DNA of 64,000 bases from Pseudomonadota bacterium. GTDB lineage: Bacteria > Pseudomonadota > Alphaproteobacteria > Micropepsales > Micropepsaceae. The translations under genes and the position numbers were made by a program. The stretch covers positions 111,680 through 175,679 of the forward strand of contig JAJZDZ010000005.1 of NCBI GenBank assembly GCA_021851325.1, read 5' to 3'. The notes below the pieces were generated by a model. It did not search any database. It was not told where the DNA came from and saw only the letters and a program-made list of their open reading frames with translations. Within the stretch, counting starts at the first letter, position 1; the number at the start of each line of letters is the position of its first letter. This document shows positions 1 through 8,325 of the stretch, one piece after another.

Positions 1-852
1 CTGGGCAAATTCGGCGCCTTTGTCGGCTGCTCCAATTATCCCCAATGCCGCTATACCCGCCAGCTCGGGCAGAGCGCAGAGGAAGCCGGAGATGGCCAGC
101 CGAAGGAGCTGGGCCTCGACCCGCAAACCGACAAACCCATAAGCTTGCGCGTCGGTCGCTTCGGCCCCTTCGTCCAGCGTGGTGACGGCGACAAGCCCAA
201 GCGCGCCGGTATCCCCAAGGGCGTGGATACCAGCGATGTCGATCTTGACTACGCGCTCAAACTACTCGCGCTTCCCCGTGAGATCGGCATCCACCCCGAG
301 ACCGGAAAGGAAATCAAAGCCAACTTTGGCCGCTTTGGTCCCTATGTGGTTCACGACGGTCAGTTTGCCTCGCTCGAAAGCGCGGAAGATGTATTTACGG
401 TCGGTCTGAATCGGGCTGTGACCTTGCTGGCCGAGAAGAAGGCTCGCGCACCCGCTCGACGTGGCCCTGAACCCTTAAAGGAGCTGGGACCGCACCCTAA
501 ATCCGGAGCGCTCATCAAGCTCATGCGCGGTCGTTTCGGTCCCTATGTGACGGACGGCACCGTCAACGCCACCATTCCCAAGCAGACCGATCCCTTGAGC
601 CTCGAACTCACCGACGCCGTGGCACTCATTGACGCCCGAGCCGGCAAGGGCGGCGGAACAGCAGCGCGCAGAAAAGCGAGCAGCAAGGCAGCCTCCACCA
701 CAGGTGCCCGCGGCAAGAAGGCTGGCGAAGGCACAAAGTCCGCAACCAAGGCCAAGGCCACGGGTAAGAAGCCGAGCCCTGCCAAGAAGACCGCAGCACG
801 CACCAAACGCAGTACCGGACCCGCAGGCAAAAAGGCTGCAGCAGGAGGTTAG
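1..852 (+). CDS. topA: DNA topoisomerase I, C-terminal part (5' end outside window)
   Basis: The last 283 residues of type IA topoisomerase, which relaxes negatively supercoiled DNA. The catalytic part lies upstream of the window. The fragment opens in a cysteine-containing zinc-finger-like module (GCSNYPQC) and then shows three repeats of the form GRFGP(F/Y)V near fragment residues 52, 110 and 178, typical of the C-terminal DNA-binding repeats of alphaproteobacterial TopA. The last ~70 residues are a low-complexity Lys/Ala/Thr tail, also usual for the family. The TAG stop at 850-852 overlaps the Shine-Dalgarno region of rnr, so the two genes are probably cotranscribed. Identification rests on the repeats and on the rnr neighbour. 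Confidence 0.93.
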   Translation: MGKFGAFVGCSNYPQCRYTRQLGQSAEEAGDGQPKELGLDPQTDKPISLRVGRFGPFVQRGDGDKPKRAGIPKGVDTSDVDLDYALKLLALPREIGIHPETGKEIKANFGRFGPYVVHDGQFASLESAEDVFTVGLNRAVTLLAEKKARAPARRGPEPLKELGPHPKSGALIKLMRGRFGPYVTDGTVNATIPKQTDPLSLELTDAVALIDARAGKGGGTAARRKASSKAASTTGARGKKAGEGTKSATKAKATGKKPSPAKKTAARTKRSTGPAGKKAAAGG

Positions 853-853
853 T

Positions 854-3094
854 TTGGCGCGCAGAAGCAAGAATGATGCTTCACCGCCTCTCGACAAGGC
901 GCGCGTCGTTGAGCTGCTCAGCCTGCATCCGCTTTATGGCAAGCGCGAAATCGCGCGCGACCTGGGTTTGAAGGGGAGCGCGCGTATCGCCCTCAAGCGT
1001 ATCCTGCGTGAACTCGAGGAAGAAGGCACCATCGCGCGCGGCCGTGGCAAGAGCTATCTCAAGGCCGGTACCCTTCCCCCCGTAGGCGTGCTGGAAATCG
1101 TCGGCCAGGACGCAGACGGCGAATTGCTGGCACGGCCGCAGCACTGGGACCAGGCGAGCCCTCCGCCCCGCATTCTGGTTATGCCGGGCCGGGACGATCA
1201 GGGACCGGCGCTCGGCATTGGCGAGCGCATTCTCGCGCGCCTGCGCGAAGCCGAAGGTGGTTATGAAGCACGTCTGATCAAACGTCTGGGTGCAAGCGTT
1301 CACCGTCTGCTCGGGGTTTATCATGCCGGAGCACGCGGGAACGGTCGTATCGCGCCGATCGATCGCAAGAGCAAATATGAACTCGTCGTCGCCGAAAAGG
1401 ATGCCGGCGGCGCACGCTCCAACGAGTTGGTGATGGCCGAACCCCTGGCGGGCCGCGAGCATGGCGTGCCACGCGCGCGTGTCATTGAGCGGCTGGGCTC
1501 GATGAGCGAACCCAGAACCGTCAGTCTCATCGCAATCCATGCTCACAATATTCCGACCGAATTCTCGCCAGACGCCCTCGATGAAGCCATCCGTGCGCGA
1601 TCCGTCGGTCTGAAAGGGCGCACCGACCTACGTACCATTCCCTTCGTCACCATCGACCCCGAGGACGCCCGCGATCACGATGATGCGGTATGGGCAGGAC
1701 CAGATTCCGACGCCAGCAATGTCGGTGGTCACGTGGTGATGGTCGCGATTGCCGACGTGGCTCACTATGTCAAACCAGGTTCCGCACTCGACCGCGAAGC
1801 CTTCAAGCGAGGCAACTCGGCGTATTTTCCGGACCGTGTAGTTCCCATGCTGCCCGAAAAATTGTCTGCCGATCTGTGCTCGCTCCATGAAGGCGTGGAG
1901 CGACCATGCCTCGCCGTGCGCATGGCCTTCAACGCCGACGGCCGCAAACTACGTCACGAATTTTTCCGCGGCCTGATGAAATCCGCCGCCTCCCTGACCT
2001 ATGGCCAAGCCCAGCGTGCCTTCGACGGCCATGCAGATGATCTGGACACCTCCATCAAGGCAACCTTAAGCGCGCTGTGGCAGAGCTATCACTGCCTTGC
2101 CCGTGCCCGCGACAAACGTGATCCGCTTGATCTCGACCTGCCAGAACGGCGGATCGTACTCGGCGCGGATGGCAAGATCAGCTCGATCGCGTTCCGCGAG
2201 CGCATCGAATCCATGCGCCTGATCGAAGAGTTTATGATCCTCGCCAATGTCTGCGCCGCCGAATCGCTTGAAAGACATCGCGTCCCGCCCATCTACCGGG
2301 TGCACGAAGCCCCCTCACACGAAAAGCTTTATGCATTCGCCGATTACCTGCGCACCATCGGCATCAATTTCGCCAAAGGTCAGGTGGTCAAGCCCGGCAC
2401 CTTCAATCGTATCCTGAAGCAGGTCAGAAATGGCCCCCATGCCGAGGTGCTTAATGAGGTGATCCTGCGTACCCAGTCACAGGCCATCTATGCACCAGAC
2501 AATATCGGGCACTTTGGGCTCAATCTCACCCATTACGCCCACTTTACCTCACCGATCCGCCGCTATGCCGATCTTGTCGTTCATAGGGGGCTCATCCGCG
2601 CCCTCAACCTTGGCAAGGATGGGCTCGCCGATGCCGAGGTCACACGACTGGCCGAGATCGCCGAACACATTTCCATGACCGAGCGCCGGGCCATGGCCGC
2701 GGAACGCGATTCGGTCGATCGCTATGTGGCGGCATTCATGGAAGAACGTGTTGGTGCCAGCTTCCCTGCACGCATCACCGGTGTCACCCGGTTCGGCCTA
2801 TTCGTGCGTCTGGCCGAAACCGGCGCCGAAGGGCTGGTGCCCGTGCGCTCCCTCGGCTTCGAATACTTTCGTCACGATGAGCGCCAGCATGCCCTCATCG
2901 GCGAGCGCAGCCGCACGACCTTTCGGCTGGGCGAAAGCCTGATGGTTCGCCTCGTCGAAGCTGCTCCACTGACCGGTGGGCTCAGGTTCGAGATCATCGC
3001 CAGCGACGAGCAGTCTGGCCGCACGCCCCCAAGCGCCAAGGCAAGGCCGACCAAAGGCAAAAAGCAGCACGCCGCGCGCAAATCGCGATCTTGA
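854..3094 (+). CDS. rnr: Ribonuclease R (TTG start)
   Basis: A 746-residue processive 3'-to-5' exoribonuclease that degrades structured RNA. The order is an N-terminal winged-helix/cold-shock region, an RNB catalytic domain with the acidic motif DPEDARDHDDAV near residue 268, an S1 RNA-binding domain at about residues 633-715 (ITGVTRFGLFVRL), and a basic Lys/Arg tail. The frame stays open upstream into topA, but the start is placed at TTG 854: an AGGAGG at 843-848 sits 5 bases before it, and no ATG is in frame nearby. The start is one base past the topA stop, suggesting translational coupling. Length fits the family. Confidence 0.94.
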   Translation: MARRSKNDASPPLDKARVVELLSLHPLYGKREIARDLGLKGSARIALKRILRELEEEGTIARGRGKSYLKAGTLPPVGVLEIVGQDADGELLARPQHWDQASPPPRILVMPGRDDQGPALGIGERILARLREAEGGYEARLIKRLGASVHRLLGVYHAGARGNGRIAPIDRKSKYELVVAEKDAGGARSNELVMAEPLAGREHGVPRARVIERLGSMSEPRTVSLIAIHAHNIPTEFSPDALDEAIRARSVGLKGRTDLRTIPFVTIDPEDARDHDDAVWAGPDSDASNVGGHVVMVAIADVAHYVKPGSALDREAFKRGNSAYFPDRVVPMLPEKLSADLCSLHEGVERPCLAVRMAFNADGRKLRHEFFRGLMKSAASLTYGQAQRAFDGHADDLDTSIKATLSALWQSYHCLARARDKRDPLDLDLPERRIVLGADGKISSIAFRERIESMRLIEEFMILANVCAAESLERHRVPPIYRVHEAPSHEKLYAFADYLRTIGINFAKGQVVKPGTFNRILKQVRNGPHAEVLNEVILRTQSQAIYAPDNIGHFGLNLTHYAHFTSPIRRYADLVVHRGLIRALNLGKDGLADAEVTRLAEIAEHISMTERRAMAAERDSVDRYVAAFMEERVGASFPARITGVTRFGLFVRLAETGAEGLVPVRSLGFEYFRHDERQHALIGERSRTTFRLGESLMVRLVEAAPLTGGLRFEIIASDEQSGRTPPSAKARPTKGKKQHAARKSRS

Positions 3095-3142
3095 GGAAAG
3101 CTGCGTCTGGACCTTGGACCAGTCCTCCTGCGATAACAGGCC

Positions 3143-3841
3143 ATGAGCAATCCCGATCCGATTACCAGCATGTTTGACAAGGACGAGGTGATCGTTCCCA
3201 AACGGCTGCGTCCCAAGGATGCCGCAACCTTAATACTTGTACGTCGTGAGCGCGACGTGGTGCGCGTCTTGATGGGACAGCGACATGGCAGCATGGCATT
3301 CATGGCCGGCAAGTATGTTTTTCCTGGCGGCCGCATGGACCTCTGCGATCTGCGCCTCACCACCCAATCTGACCTGCGGAGCACCGAAGCCCTGAAACTG
3401 GGTCCGAAGGGGCGCGGTCTTGCCCTTGCTGCGATCCGCGAGACTTTCGAGGAAACCGGAATTCTGGTCGGCCGGCCGGCAGAGCAGGCGCCGCGCACGC
3501 GCGCACCAAGCTGGGCCCGCTTCTTTGCGCAGGGCGTCGTCCCTGAGCTTTCGCAACTCAGCTTTATCGGCCGTGCCATCACCCCGCCCAACCGCACCCG
3601 CCGCTTTGATGCCCGCTTCTTCATGGCCGACGCCAGCGCCATCGCACATGAACGCACGCGTGAGAGCAATGAACTCCTCACCCCCTGTTGGGTCACCCTG
3701 GCAGAAGCACGCGCCCTGGATCTGCCCTCGATAACGCGCCGCATGCTGGATGAGGTGGAAGCGCGCGTTTCGGGCGAGCCTGCCCGCCCCATTCCGTTTT
3801 TCCGCTTCCGTCACGGCAAGGCCCAGGTCGATTTGCTGTGA
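3143..3841 (+). CDS. Nudix hydrolase
   Basis: A 232-residue protein with the Nudix signature RETFEETGI at residues 99-107, the helix that binds the metal for hydrolysis of a nucleoside diphosphate linked to another group. The upstream PGG element of the fold is at residues 61-63. The longer, insertion-containing layout resembles CoA-pyrophosphatase or NUDT19-like members, but the substrate cannot be read from the sequence. Its stop overlaps the GTG start of the following MFS transporter by 4 bases (GTGA), so both are probably translated from one message, perhaps together with rnr, which ends 48 bases upstream. Confidence 0.85.
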   Translation: MSNPDPITSMFDKDEVIVPKRLRPKDAATLILVRRERDVVRVLMGQRHGSMAFMAGKYVFPGGRMDLCDLRLTTQSDLRSTEALKLGPKGRGLALAAIRETFEETGILVGRPAEQAPRTRAPSWARFFAQGVVPELSQLSFIGRAITPPNRTRRFDARFFMADASAIAHERTRESNELLTPCWVTLAEARALDLPSITRRMLDEVEARVSGEPARPIPFFRFRHGKAQVDLL

Positions 3842-4977
3842 GCGCACCGCGTACAGGCCTCCTCGCCATCCTCTTGACGATCAGTGTCTACGGCATCGGC
3901 ATGGGACTGACGCTGCCGCTGCTGAGCCTGACCCTCGAAGGCATGGGGGTATCGGGCACCCTCAACGGTTTGAACCTCGCGACCGGCGGCTTGGCAGCAC
4001 TGCTCCTCACGCCCTTGATGCCTGCCGGGATCGCGCGGTTTGGCGCTGCCCAGTTCATGGCCACGGCGCTCGCCTGTGCGGCATCCGCCCTGCTCTGCCT
4101 CCACTTTGTCTCCTCGCTGTGGGCCTGGTTTCCCATCCGTTTTGTCCTGTCGGCGAGCCTGAACGGACTGTTTGTTGCCACTGAATTCTGGATCAACGCC
4201 ATCGCCGATGAAAGCAATCGCGGCCGCTATGTGGCGCTCTATTCGATCTGTCTGACCGGCAGCTACGCCTTAGGCCCCGTGCTGCTGCAAATCATTGGCA
4301 CTTCGGGTCTGGCGCCCTTTGCCGCCGGTTCCGTGCTCATGGTTTCGGCGATTGTTCCGATCGCGCTCGCCCACAAACATGCGCCCAGGACGACAGCGCC
4401 GGCCGGTCATCGCGCCGTCTTCCGCATCCTGAAAGAGGCGCCGGTGGCCTTCGCTGCCGCCGCCGTGTTCGGCGCCATCGATGTCGGAATGGCCGGCCTG
4501 CTTCCGGTCTATGCCGTCCGTCAGGGCTATAGCGACGCCCATGCAGCGCTCGCAGTGTCAGCTTTGTCCGTGGGCGCCCTGCTGCTGCAGTTTCCATTAG
4601 GCTGGCTCGCCGATCGCATGGCGAGGGAGCGCCTTCTGGCCCTGTGTGCCGGCTGCGGGATCATCGGCGCGGCGCTCACCCCGCTTGCGGTCAGCAATCC
4701 CGTCACCTTTTATCTCGTTCTGATCCTGTGGGGCGGTATCGTGCTCGGCATTTACACGGTAGCCCTGACGCTTTTGGGCGAGCGCTTTTCAGGTCCCGCG
4801 ATGGCCACTGCCAACGCCGCTTTCGTCATGTCCTATTGTCTGGGTCTTCTCGGCGGTCCCGCCCTCGAAGGCGCGGCCCTGCAGATTTGGAATCCCCAGG
4901 GTCTTGTCGTTGTCCTCGGCGGTATCTGCGCCGGCTATTTTGGCTTTCTGATCCTGCGCCGTCCCCTCGCGGCGTGA
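3838..4977 (+). CDS. MFS transporter
   Basis: A 379-residue integral membrane protein with about twelve hydrophobic segments in two halves separated by a loop near residue 185, the layout of the major facilitator superfamily. Segments such as the N-terminal GLLAILLTISVYGIGMGL are clearly membrane-spanning. The overall look is that of YcaD-like exporters, but the substrate is unknown. It starts at GTG 3838, overlapping the Nudix stop by 4 bases. Its last ~189 bases are also covered on the opposite strand by the C-terminal extension of the TMEM175-type gene. Confidence 0.85.
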   Translation: MSAPRTGLLAILLTISVYGIGMGLTLPLLSLTLEGMGVSGTLNGLNLATGGLAALLLTPLMPAGIARFGAAQFMATALACAASALLCLHFVSSLWAWFPIRFVLSASLNGLFVATEFWINAIADESNRGRYVALYSICLTGSYALGPVLLQIIGTSGLAPFAAGSVLMVSAIVPIALAHKHAPRTTAPAGHRAVFRILKEAPVAFAAAAVFGAIDVGMAGLLPVYAVRQGYSDAHAALAVSALSVGALLLQFPLGWLADRMARERLLALCAGCGIIGAALTPLAVSNPVTFYLVLILWGGIVLGIYTVALTLLGERFSGPAMATANAAFVMSYCLGLLGGPALEGAALQIWNPQGLVVVLGGICAGYFGFLILRRPLAA

Positions 4978-5559
4978 GGACTCCCCGCCCGCCATGACCC
5001 GCTCGATCCGGCGATCCGGCACCAGCCAGAGCAGGGCAACAAGGCCGTACATGGCAACGGCGAGCAAGGGCAGCCATTGCGCCACGAGCACCGCAGCCAA
5101 GTAGAACCCGAGGGAGGCCTTGTCCTTGAAGCCGGTTCCCAAGGCCTCGGCAAGAGAGGCGTGCTCATGGCGGCGGCGCAGGATCGCCTGCTCGAGCAGC
5201 AGATAGGCGAGCGCACAAAGCAGCAGCAGCAGACCATAGACGAGCGTGGGAAGGGGGGCGAGAAAATGGCGCCCCTGCCAAGCGGTCGCCACCGGCAGCA
5301 GCGACAGCCAAAACAGCAGGTTGGCGTTAGCCCAAAGGATCAACCCATCAACCCGGCGGACCAGTTGGAACAGGTGGTGGTGGTTGTTCCAGTAGATCGC
5401 TACGTATAGGAAACTGAGCACATAGGCGACAAATCCGGGCCAAAGCTGGCCAAGATCAGTGAGGCTGGAGCCAACCGGCAGCTTCAGTTCCAGCACCATG
5501 ATGGTGATGATGATGGCAATCACCCCATCGGTGAAAGCCGTCAGCCGTGCCGTACCCAT
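4789..5559 (-). CDS. TMEM175 / DUF1211 family membrane protein
   Basis: A 256-residue protein starting with the family hallmark [20 protein letters not shown], the first helix of bacterial TMEM175-type potassium-selective channels. About six hydrophobic helices follow, ending near residue 190. Start chosen at ATG 5559, which leaves the hallmark helix right at the N-terminus; the frame is open 13 codons further. The last ~63 residues are hydrophilic and lie antisense to the end of the MFS gene, so they look like an accidental extension after loss of the original stop. Whether it conducts potassium is inferred from the family only. Confidence 0.82.
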   Translation of the reverse strand: MGTARLTAFTDGVIAIIITIMVLELKLPVGSSLTDLGQLWPGFVAYVLSFLYVAIYWNNHHHLFQLVRRVDGLILWANANLLFWLSLLPVATAWQGRHFLAPLPTLVYGLLLLLCALAYLLLEQAILRRRHEHASLAEALGTGFKDKASLGFYLAAVLVAQWLPLLAVAMYGLVALLWLVPDRRIERVMAGGESSRREGTAQDQKAKIAGADTAEDNDKTLGIPNLQGRAFEGGTAEKTQTIGHDESGVGSGHRGT

Positions 5560-5607
5560 GGATTGCGCCCCTGCTCCGCCCGGCCACGGTGGGTCCAAAG
5601 GCCCGGC

Positions 5608-5636
5608 TTGACAAGCGGGCGCGCGTGGGTAGCTTA
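5608..5636 (+). promoter_or_regulatory. Probable sigma70 promoter of rpmG
   Basis: A perfect TTGACA at 5608-5613 is followed after 16 bases by TAGCTT (5630-5635), or after 17 bases by AGCTTA. It lies in the divergent gap between the TMEM175-type gene and rpmG and would give a leader of about 30 bases. The -10 is weak, so only the -35 is convincing. Confidence 0.5.
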
Positions 5637-5672
5637 CGCCCCCTTCGGCACCTGTTTTGGAAAGATGGCCCT

Positions 5673-5840
5673 ATGGCGAAGCCCACCACGGCGAAGATCA
5701 GATTGAACAGCTCGGGCGACACCGGGTTTTTCTACGTGACCAAAAAGAACACCCGCACGATGACCGAGAAGTTCTCGATCAAGAAATATGACCCCGTGCT
5801 GCGCAAGCACGTGGAATTCAAGGAAGGCAAAATAAAGTAA
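5673..5840 (+). CDS. rpmG: 50S ribosomal protein L33
   Basis: A 55-residue basic protein beginning [20 protein letters not shown] with [13 protein letters not shown] near its end, matching the short proteobacterial L33 form. It has no CxxC pairs, so it is the zinc-independent (C-minus) type. The ATG at 5673 is fixed by the family N-terminus, although the frame is open further upstream. It stands alone between a promoter with a perfect TTGACA and a clear intrinsic terminator at 5865-5890, so it is a monocistronic gene. Confidence 0.97.
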   Translation: MAKPTTAKIRLNSSGDTGFFYVTKKNTRTMTEKFSIKKYDPVLRKHVEFKEGKIK

Positions 5841-5864
5841 ATTCTGCCTCCGGCTGGAAGCAAA

Positions 5865-5890
5865 CCCCGCCTCCGGCGGGGTTTTCCTTT
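5865..5890 (+). terminator. Rho-independent terminator of rpmG
   Basis: A 7-bp GC stem, CCCCGCC (5865-5871) with GGCGGGG (5875-5881), closes a three-base loop and is followed by TTTTCCTTT. It lies 25 bases after the rpmG stop and just before the minus-strand hydrolase stop. Confidence 0.88.
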
Positions 5891-5897
5891 ATGACAC

Positions 5898-6797
5898 CTA
5901 GCCCCGCCGGCGCGCTTCGACCTCGCGCACAAACGGCAGGATCAGCTCCTTGAGCTCGGCAATGACCCCTATGGGCATGTCGTGCCCCCAGCCCTCGATC
6001 TCATGATACTGAGCCCCGGTGATGCAGGCGGCGGTGTGGCGGCCGGCCTCCGGGCGGATGAGCGTATCGGCACTGCCGTGAAGCACGAGGCTGGGAAGCC
6101 GCAGCCCCGTCAGACGTTCGCTGCGCGCGGGGGCTGCGATGATGGCCGCCCAGTGGCGCAAGGTGCCTTCCGGATAATAGGAGCGGTCATAGCCGGCTCC
6201 GACGCTCGCGGCGATGCGCTCTTCGTCATAGGCGAAGCGAGTTGAGGCGTAGGCTTTTCGCGTCGCGAGCGCATGGGCAATAACCGCCGCGCGGTCGGTG
6301 TTTGGTGGGCGACTCGTGAGGGCAGCCTGCGCTTCCGGCGATGAGGGGGGCAAAGAGCGATCCCCCGTGGTGGAGAAAATCGATATCAGCGAGCGCGCCT
6401 TCTCAGGATGATTGAGCGCGACGAGTTGGGCAATCATTCCTCCCATCGACGCTCCAGCAATATGCGCGCTGTCAATGCCAAGTGCATCAAGCAGACCGGC
6501 CGCGTCACGCGCCATATCGTCCAGCGTATAGGGAATCGGGACTTTGGCTCCGGCGCTGCGTGCCGCCTGCACAGCCTTGATATCTGGCAGCACACCATCC
6601 CATTTCTGACTGAGACCGACGTCGCGATTGTCAAAGCGGATGACCCTCAGTCCACCGTCCCGCAGCATCTGGTGGAATTCTTCCGGCCATGCCGTCATCT
6701 GGGTTCCAAAGCCCATGATGAGCAGGATCGGCGCGCCGTTTTCAGGGCCGCTTACATCGTATTCAAGCTGCACGCCATCGACGAGGATCTTGGTCAT
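5898..6797 (-). CDS. Alpha/beta-hydrolase (second of a tandem pair)
   Basis: A 299-residue alpha/beta-hydrolase. The nucleophile elbow GASMGG puts the catalytic serine at residue 118, and GWGHDM near the C-terminus gives the histidine. The N-terminal strand-loop ILLIMGFGTQMTAW and the block RVIRFDNRDVGLS are shared almost word for word with the neighbouring paralogue. Related proteins include esterases, aclacinomycin methylesterase-like enzymes and haloperoxidase-type hydrolases, so the substrate is open. Its ATG shares one base with the stop of the upstream paralogue (TGATG), implying translational coupling. Confidence 0.87.
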   Translation of the reverse strand: MTKILVDGVQLEYDVSGPENGAPILLIMGFGTQMTAWPEEFHQMLRDGGLRVIRFDNRDVGLSQKWDGVLPDIKAVQAARSAGAKVPIPYTLDDMARDAAGLLDALGIDSAHIAGASMGGMIAQLVALNHPEKARSLISIFSTTGDRSLPPSSPEAQAALTSRPPNTDRAAVIAHALATRKAYASTRFAYDEERIAASVGAGYDRSYYPEGTLRHWAAIIAAPARSERLTGLRLPSLVLHGSADTLIRPEAGRHTAACITGAQYHEIEGWGHDMPIGVIAELKELILPFVREVEARRRG

Positions 6798-7702
6798 CAG
6801 GAGCGAGCCCGCTGTTCGACACCGGCAATGAAGTCACCGATCTGTTCGAGATAGACCGGCACCAGCCCGCTTTCAAAGCCATGTCCCATGCCCGGTACCA
6901 CAACGAGTTCGGCACCGGGGATCGCGGCCGCGGTGTCATGACCAGCAGCCAGGGGGATCAGGGGATCGTCGGCACCGTGGATCACCCGGGCAGGCACCCG
7001 TACCTTACTGAGAAGTTCATTGCGTGGCGGTGCGGACAGGATCGCGAGCATCTGCCGACCGATGCCATCCGGATCATAGGGCGCGCGATCCACTTCGCGC
7101 GCCACGGTGGCTTCGAGGACGTCATCGGGCTCGGGAAATCCAGGGCTGCCAATCACCTTCCATACCTTGACGCCGGCGCGAATGCGATCCGGACGCGCGT
7201 TGGACGCCGGGGGCGTCGTCAATGCGGCCATGGCCTCAGGCTGCGCCGGTGGCAGATCCCGTCGCCCCGTCGTCGACATGATCGAGACCAGGCTGCGAGT
7301 CGCCTCGGGATGGTGGACGGCCACGAGTTGGGCAATCATGCCGCCCATCGAGGCGCCTACGATATGGGCGCTTCCGACGCCAAGCGCCTTGAGAAGCTGA
7401 ACCGCGTCTTCGGCCATGTCATCAAGACTATAGGGCGCCGCGACTTGGCCACCCGTCATGGCTGCCGCCATGGCACTGGCCAAATCGGGCTTTCCCAGTT
7501 CCTCCAGATGGCTCGACAGTCCGATGTCGCGATTGTCGAAGCGGATGACGTAATGTCCGCGCCCTGCCAGCCCCTGACAGAGGGCGTCCGGCCACATCGT
7601 CATCTGTGCCGAGAAGCCCATGATGAGTAGAACTGCCGGATCTGTGGCCTGCCCGAAAGTCTCGTATTCAAAGCGAAGTCCATTGGCGGTGATCTGCGGC
7701 AT
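6797..7702 (-). CDS. Alpha/beta-hydrolase (first of a tandem pair)
   Basis: A 301-residue alpha/beta-hydrolase, paralogous to the next gene. The catalytic serine is Ser119 in GASMGG, and the histidine is in the GMGHGF motif near residue 280. The shared blocks LLIMGFSAQMTMWP and YVIRFDNRDIGLSS indicate tandem duplication. It is the promoter-proximal member; AGGAA lies a few bases before the ATG at 7702. No signal peptide is visible, so it is cytoplasmic. The substrate is unknown. Confidence 0.87.
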   Translation of the reverse strand: MPQITANGLRFEYETFGQATDPAVLLIMGFSAQMTMWPDALCQGLAGRGHYVIRFDNRDIGLSSHLEELGKPDLASAMAAAMTGGQVAAPYSLDDMAEDAVQLLKALGVGSAHIVGASMGGMIAQLVAVHHPEATRSLVSIMSTTGRRDLPPAQPEAMAALTTPPASNARPDRIRAGVKVWKVIGSPGFPEPDDVLEATVAREVDRAPYDPDGIGRQMLAILSAPPRNELLSKVRVPARVIHGADDPLIPLAAGHDTAAAIPGAELVVVPGMGHGFESGLVPVYLEQIGDFIAGVEQRARS

Positions 7703-8325
7703 TGGTGTTCCTGTTCGATGTTGATGCCAAGAGAGCTTAGCAGGCTTGACCGTCCGCTTGACAAGTCATGATCCCCGGGCCGTGAAAGTTGGGGAATTTG
7801 CAAGCAGAACCCCTTCCTACACGCACGCAGCTGTGCTTGCCGCGACCGGCACGATACAACATAGTGCCACGAGGTAAGATGCAGGGCTCTGGACCGAAAT
7901 CCGGCACGAGCAGGCTGATGATGCCCGAAATGGCCATCTGGCGTCCCGCGTTACCTGGTGGCGCGGTGAGGTGTCTGGCTTGGCGAACAGGGCGGTGAAA
8001 CAGGCTTTGCGACTGGCATATGCTGGGCTCGAAACCAGCCTGGCTGTGGACCGCGCCAATGGTCACAGACCCGCGCCTGTCACGCGACCAGTCCGCTTAA
8101 ACCCAGTGGAGGGCAGCGGGGCGTTGACAGACCTCGGAGCGGCTCAGGCAAAGGTGCCAGGGCAGCAAAAAGCGCGGCAGCCCTCCTGCGGCTGCGGCGC
8201 GACCGTGGGACGCCGCGCCAGGTTGAAGTGTGCACCAGCCTTTCCCACCCTGTCCGCCCATCCAACAAACGCAATGCGCCCGCTGACCCGCTGCAACCGT
8301 GGAGACCCGGGCGCCAGGAGCCTCG
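7703..8325. other. Intergenic gap of ~620 bases with no convincing gene
   Basis: This divergent gap lies between the hydrolase pair and the GlpD-like gene. Short open frames on both strands show no recognisable motif and no ribosome-binding site. A TTGACA at 7758-7763 (plus strand) has no matching -10. No tRNA or terminator was seen. Confidence 0.5.

Noticed and set aside
2872..3792. A 306-codon minus-strand frame across the rnr/Nudix junction
   Set aside because: Ser/Arg-rich shadow of two recognised genes.
5490..5520. GAT/ATG-rich simple repeat
   Set aside because: It encodes the Ile/Thr/Met-rich first helix of the TMEM175-type protein on the minus strand.
7758..7763. Perfect TTGACA in the 7.7-8.3 kb gap
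   Set aside because: No acceptable -10 at 16-18 bases on the plus strand and no gene close downstream.
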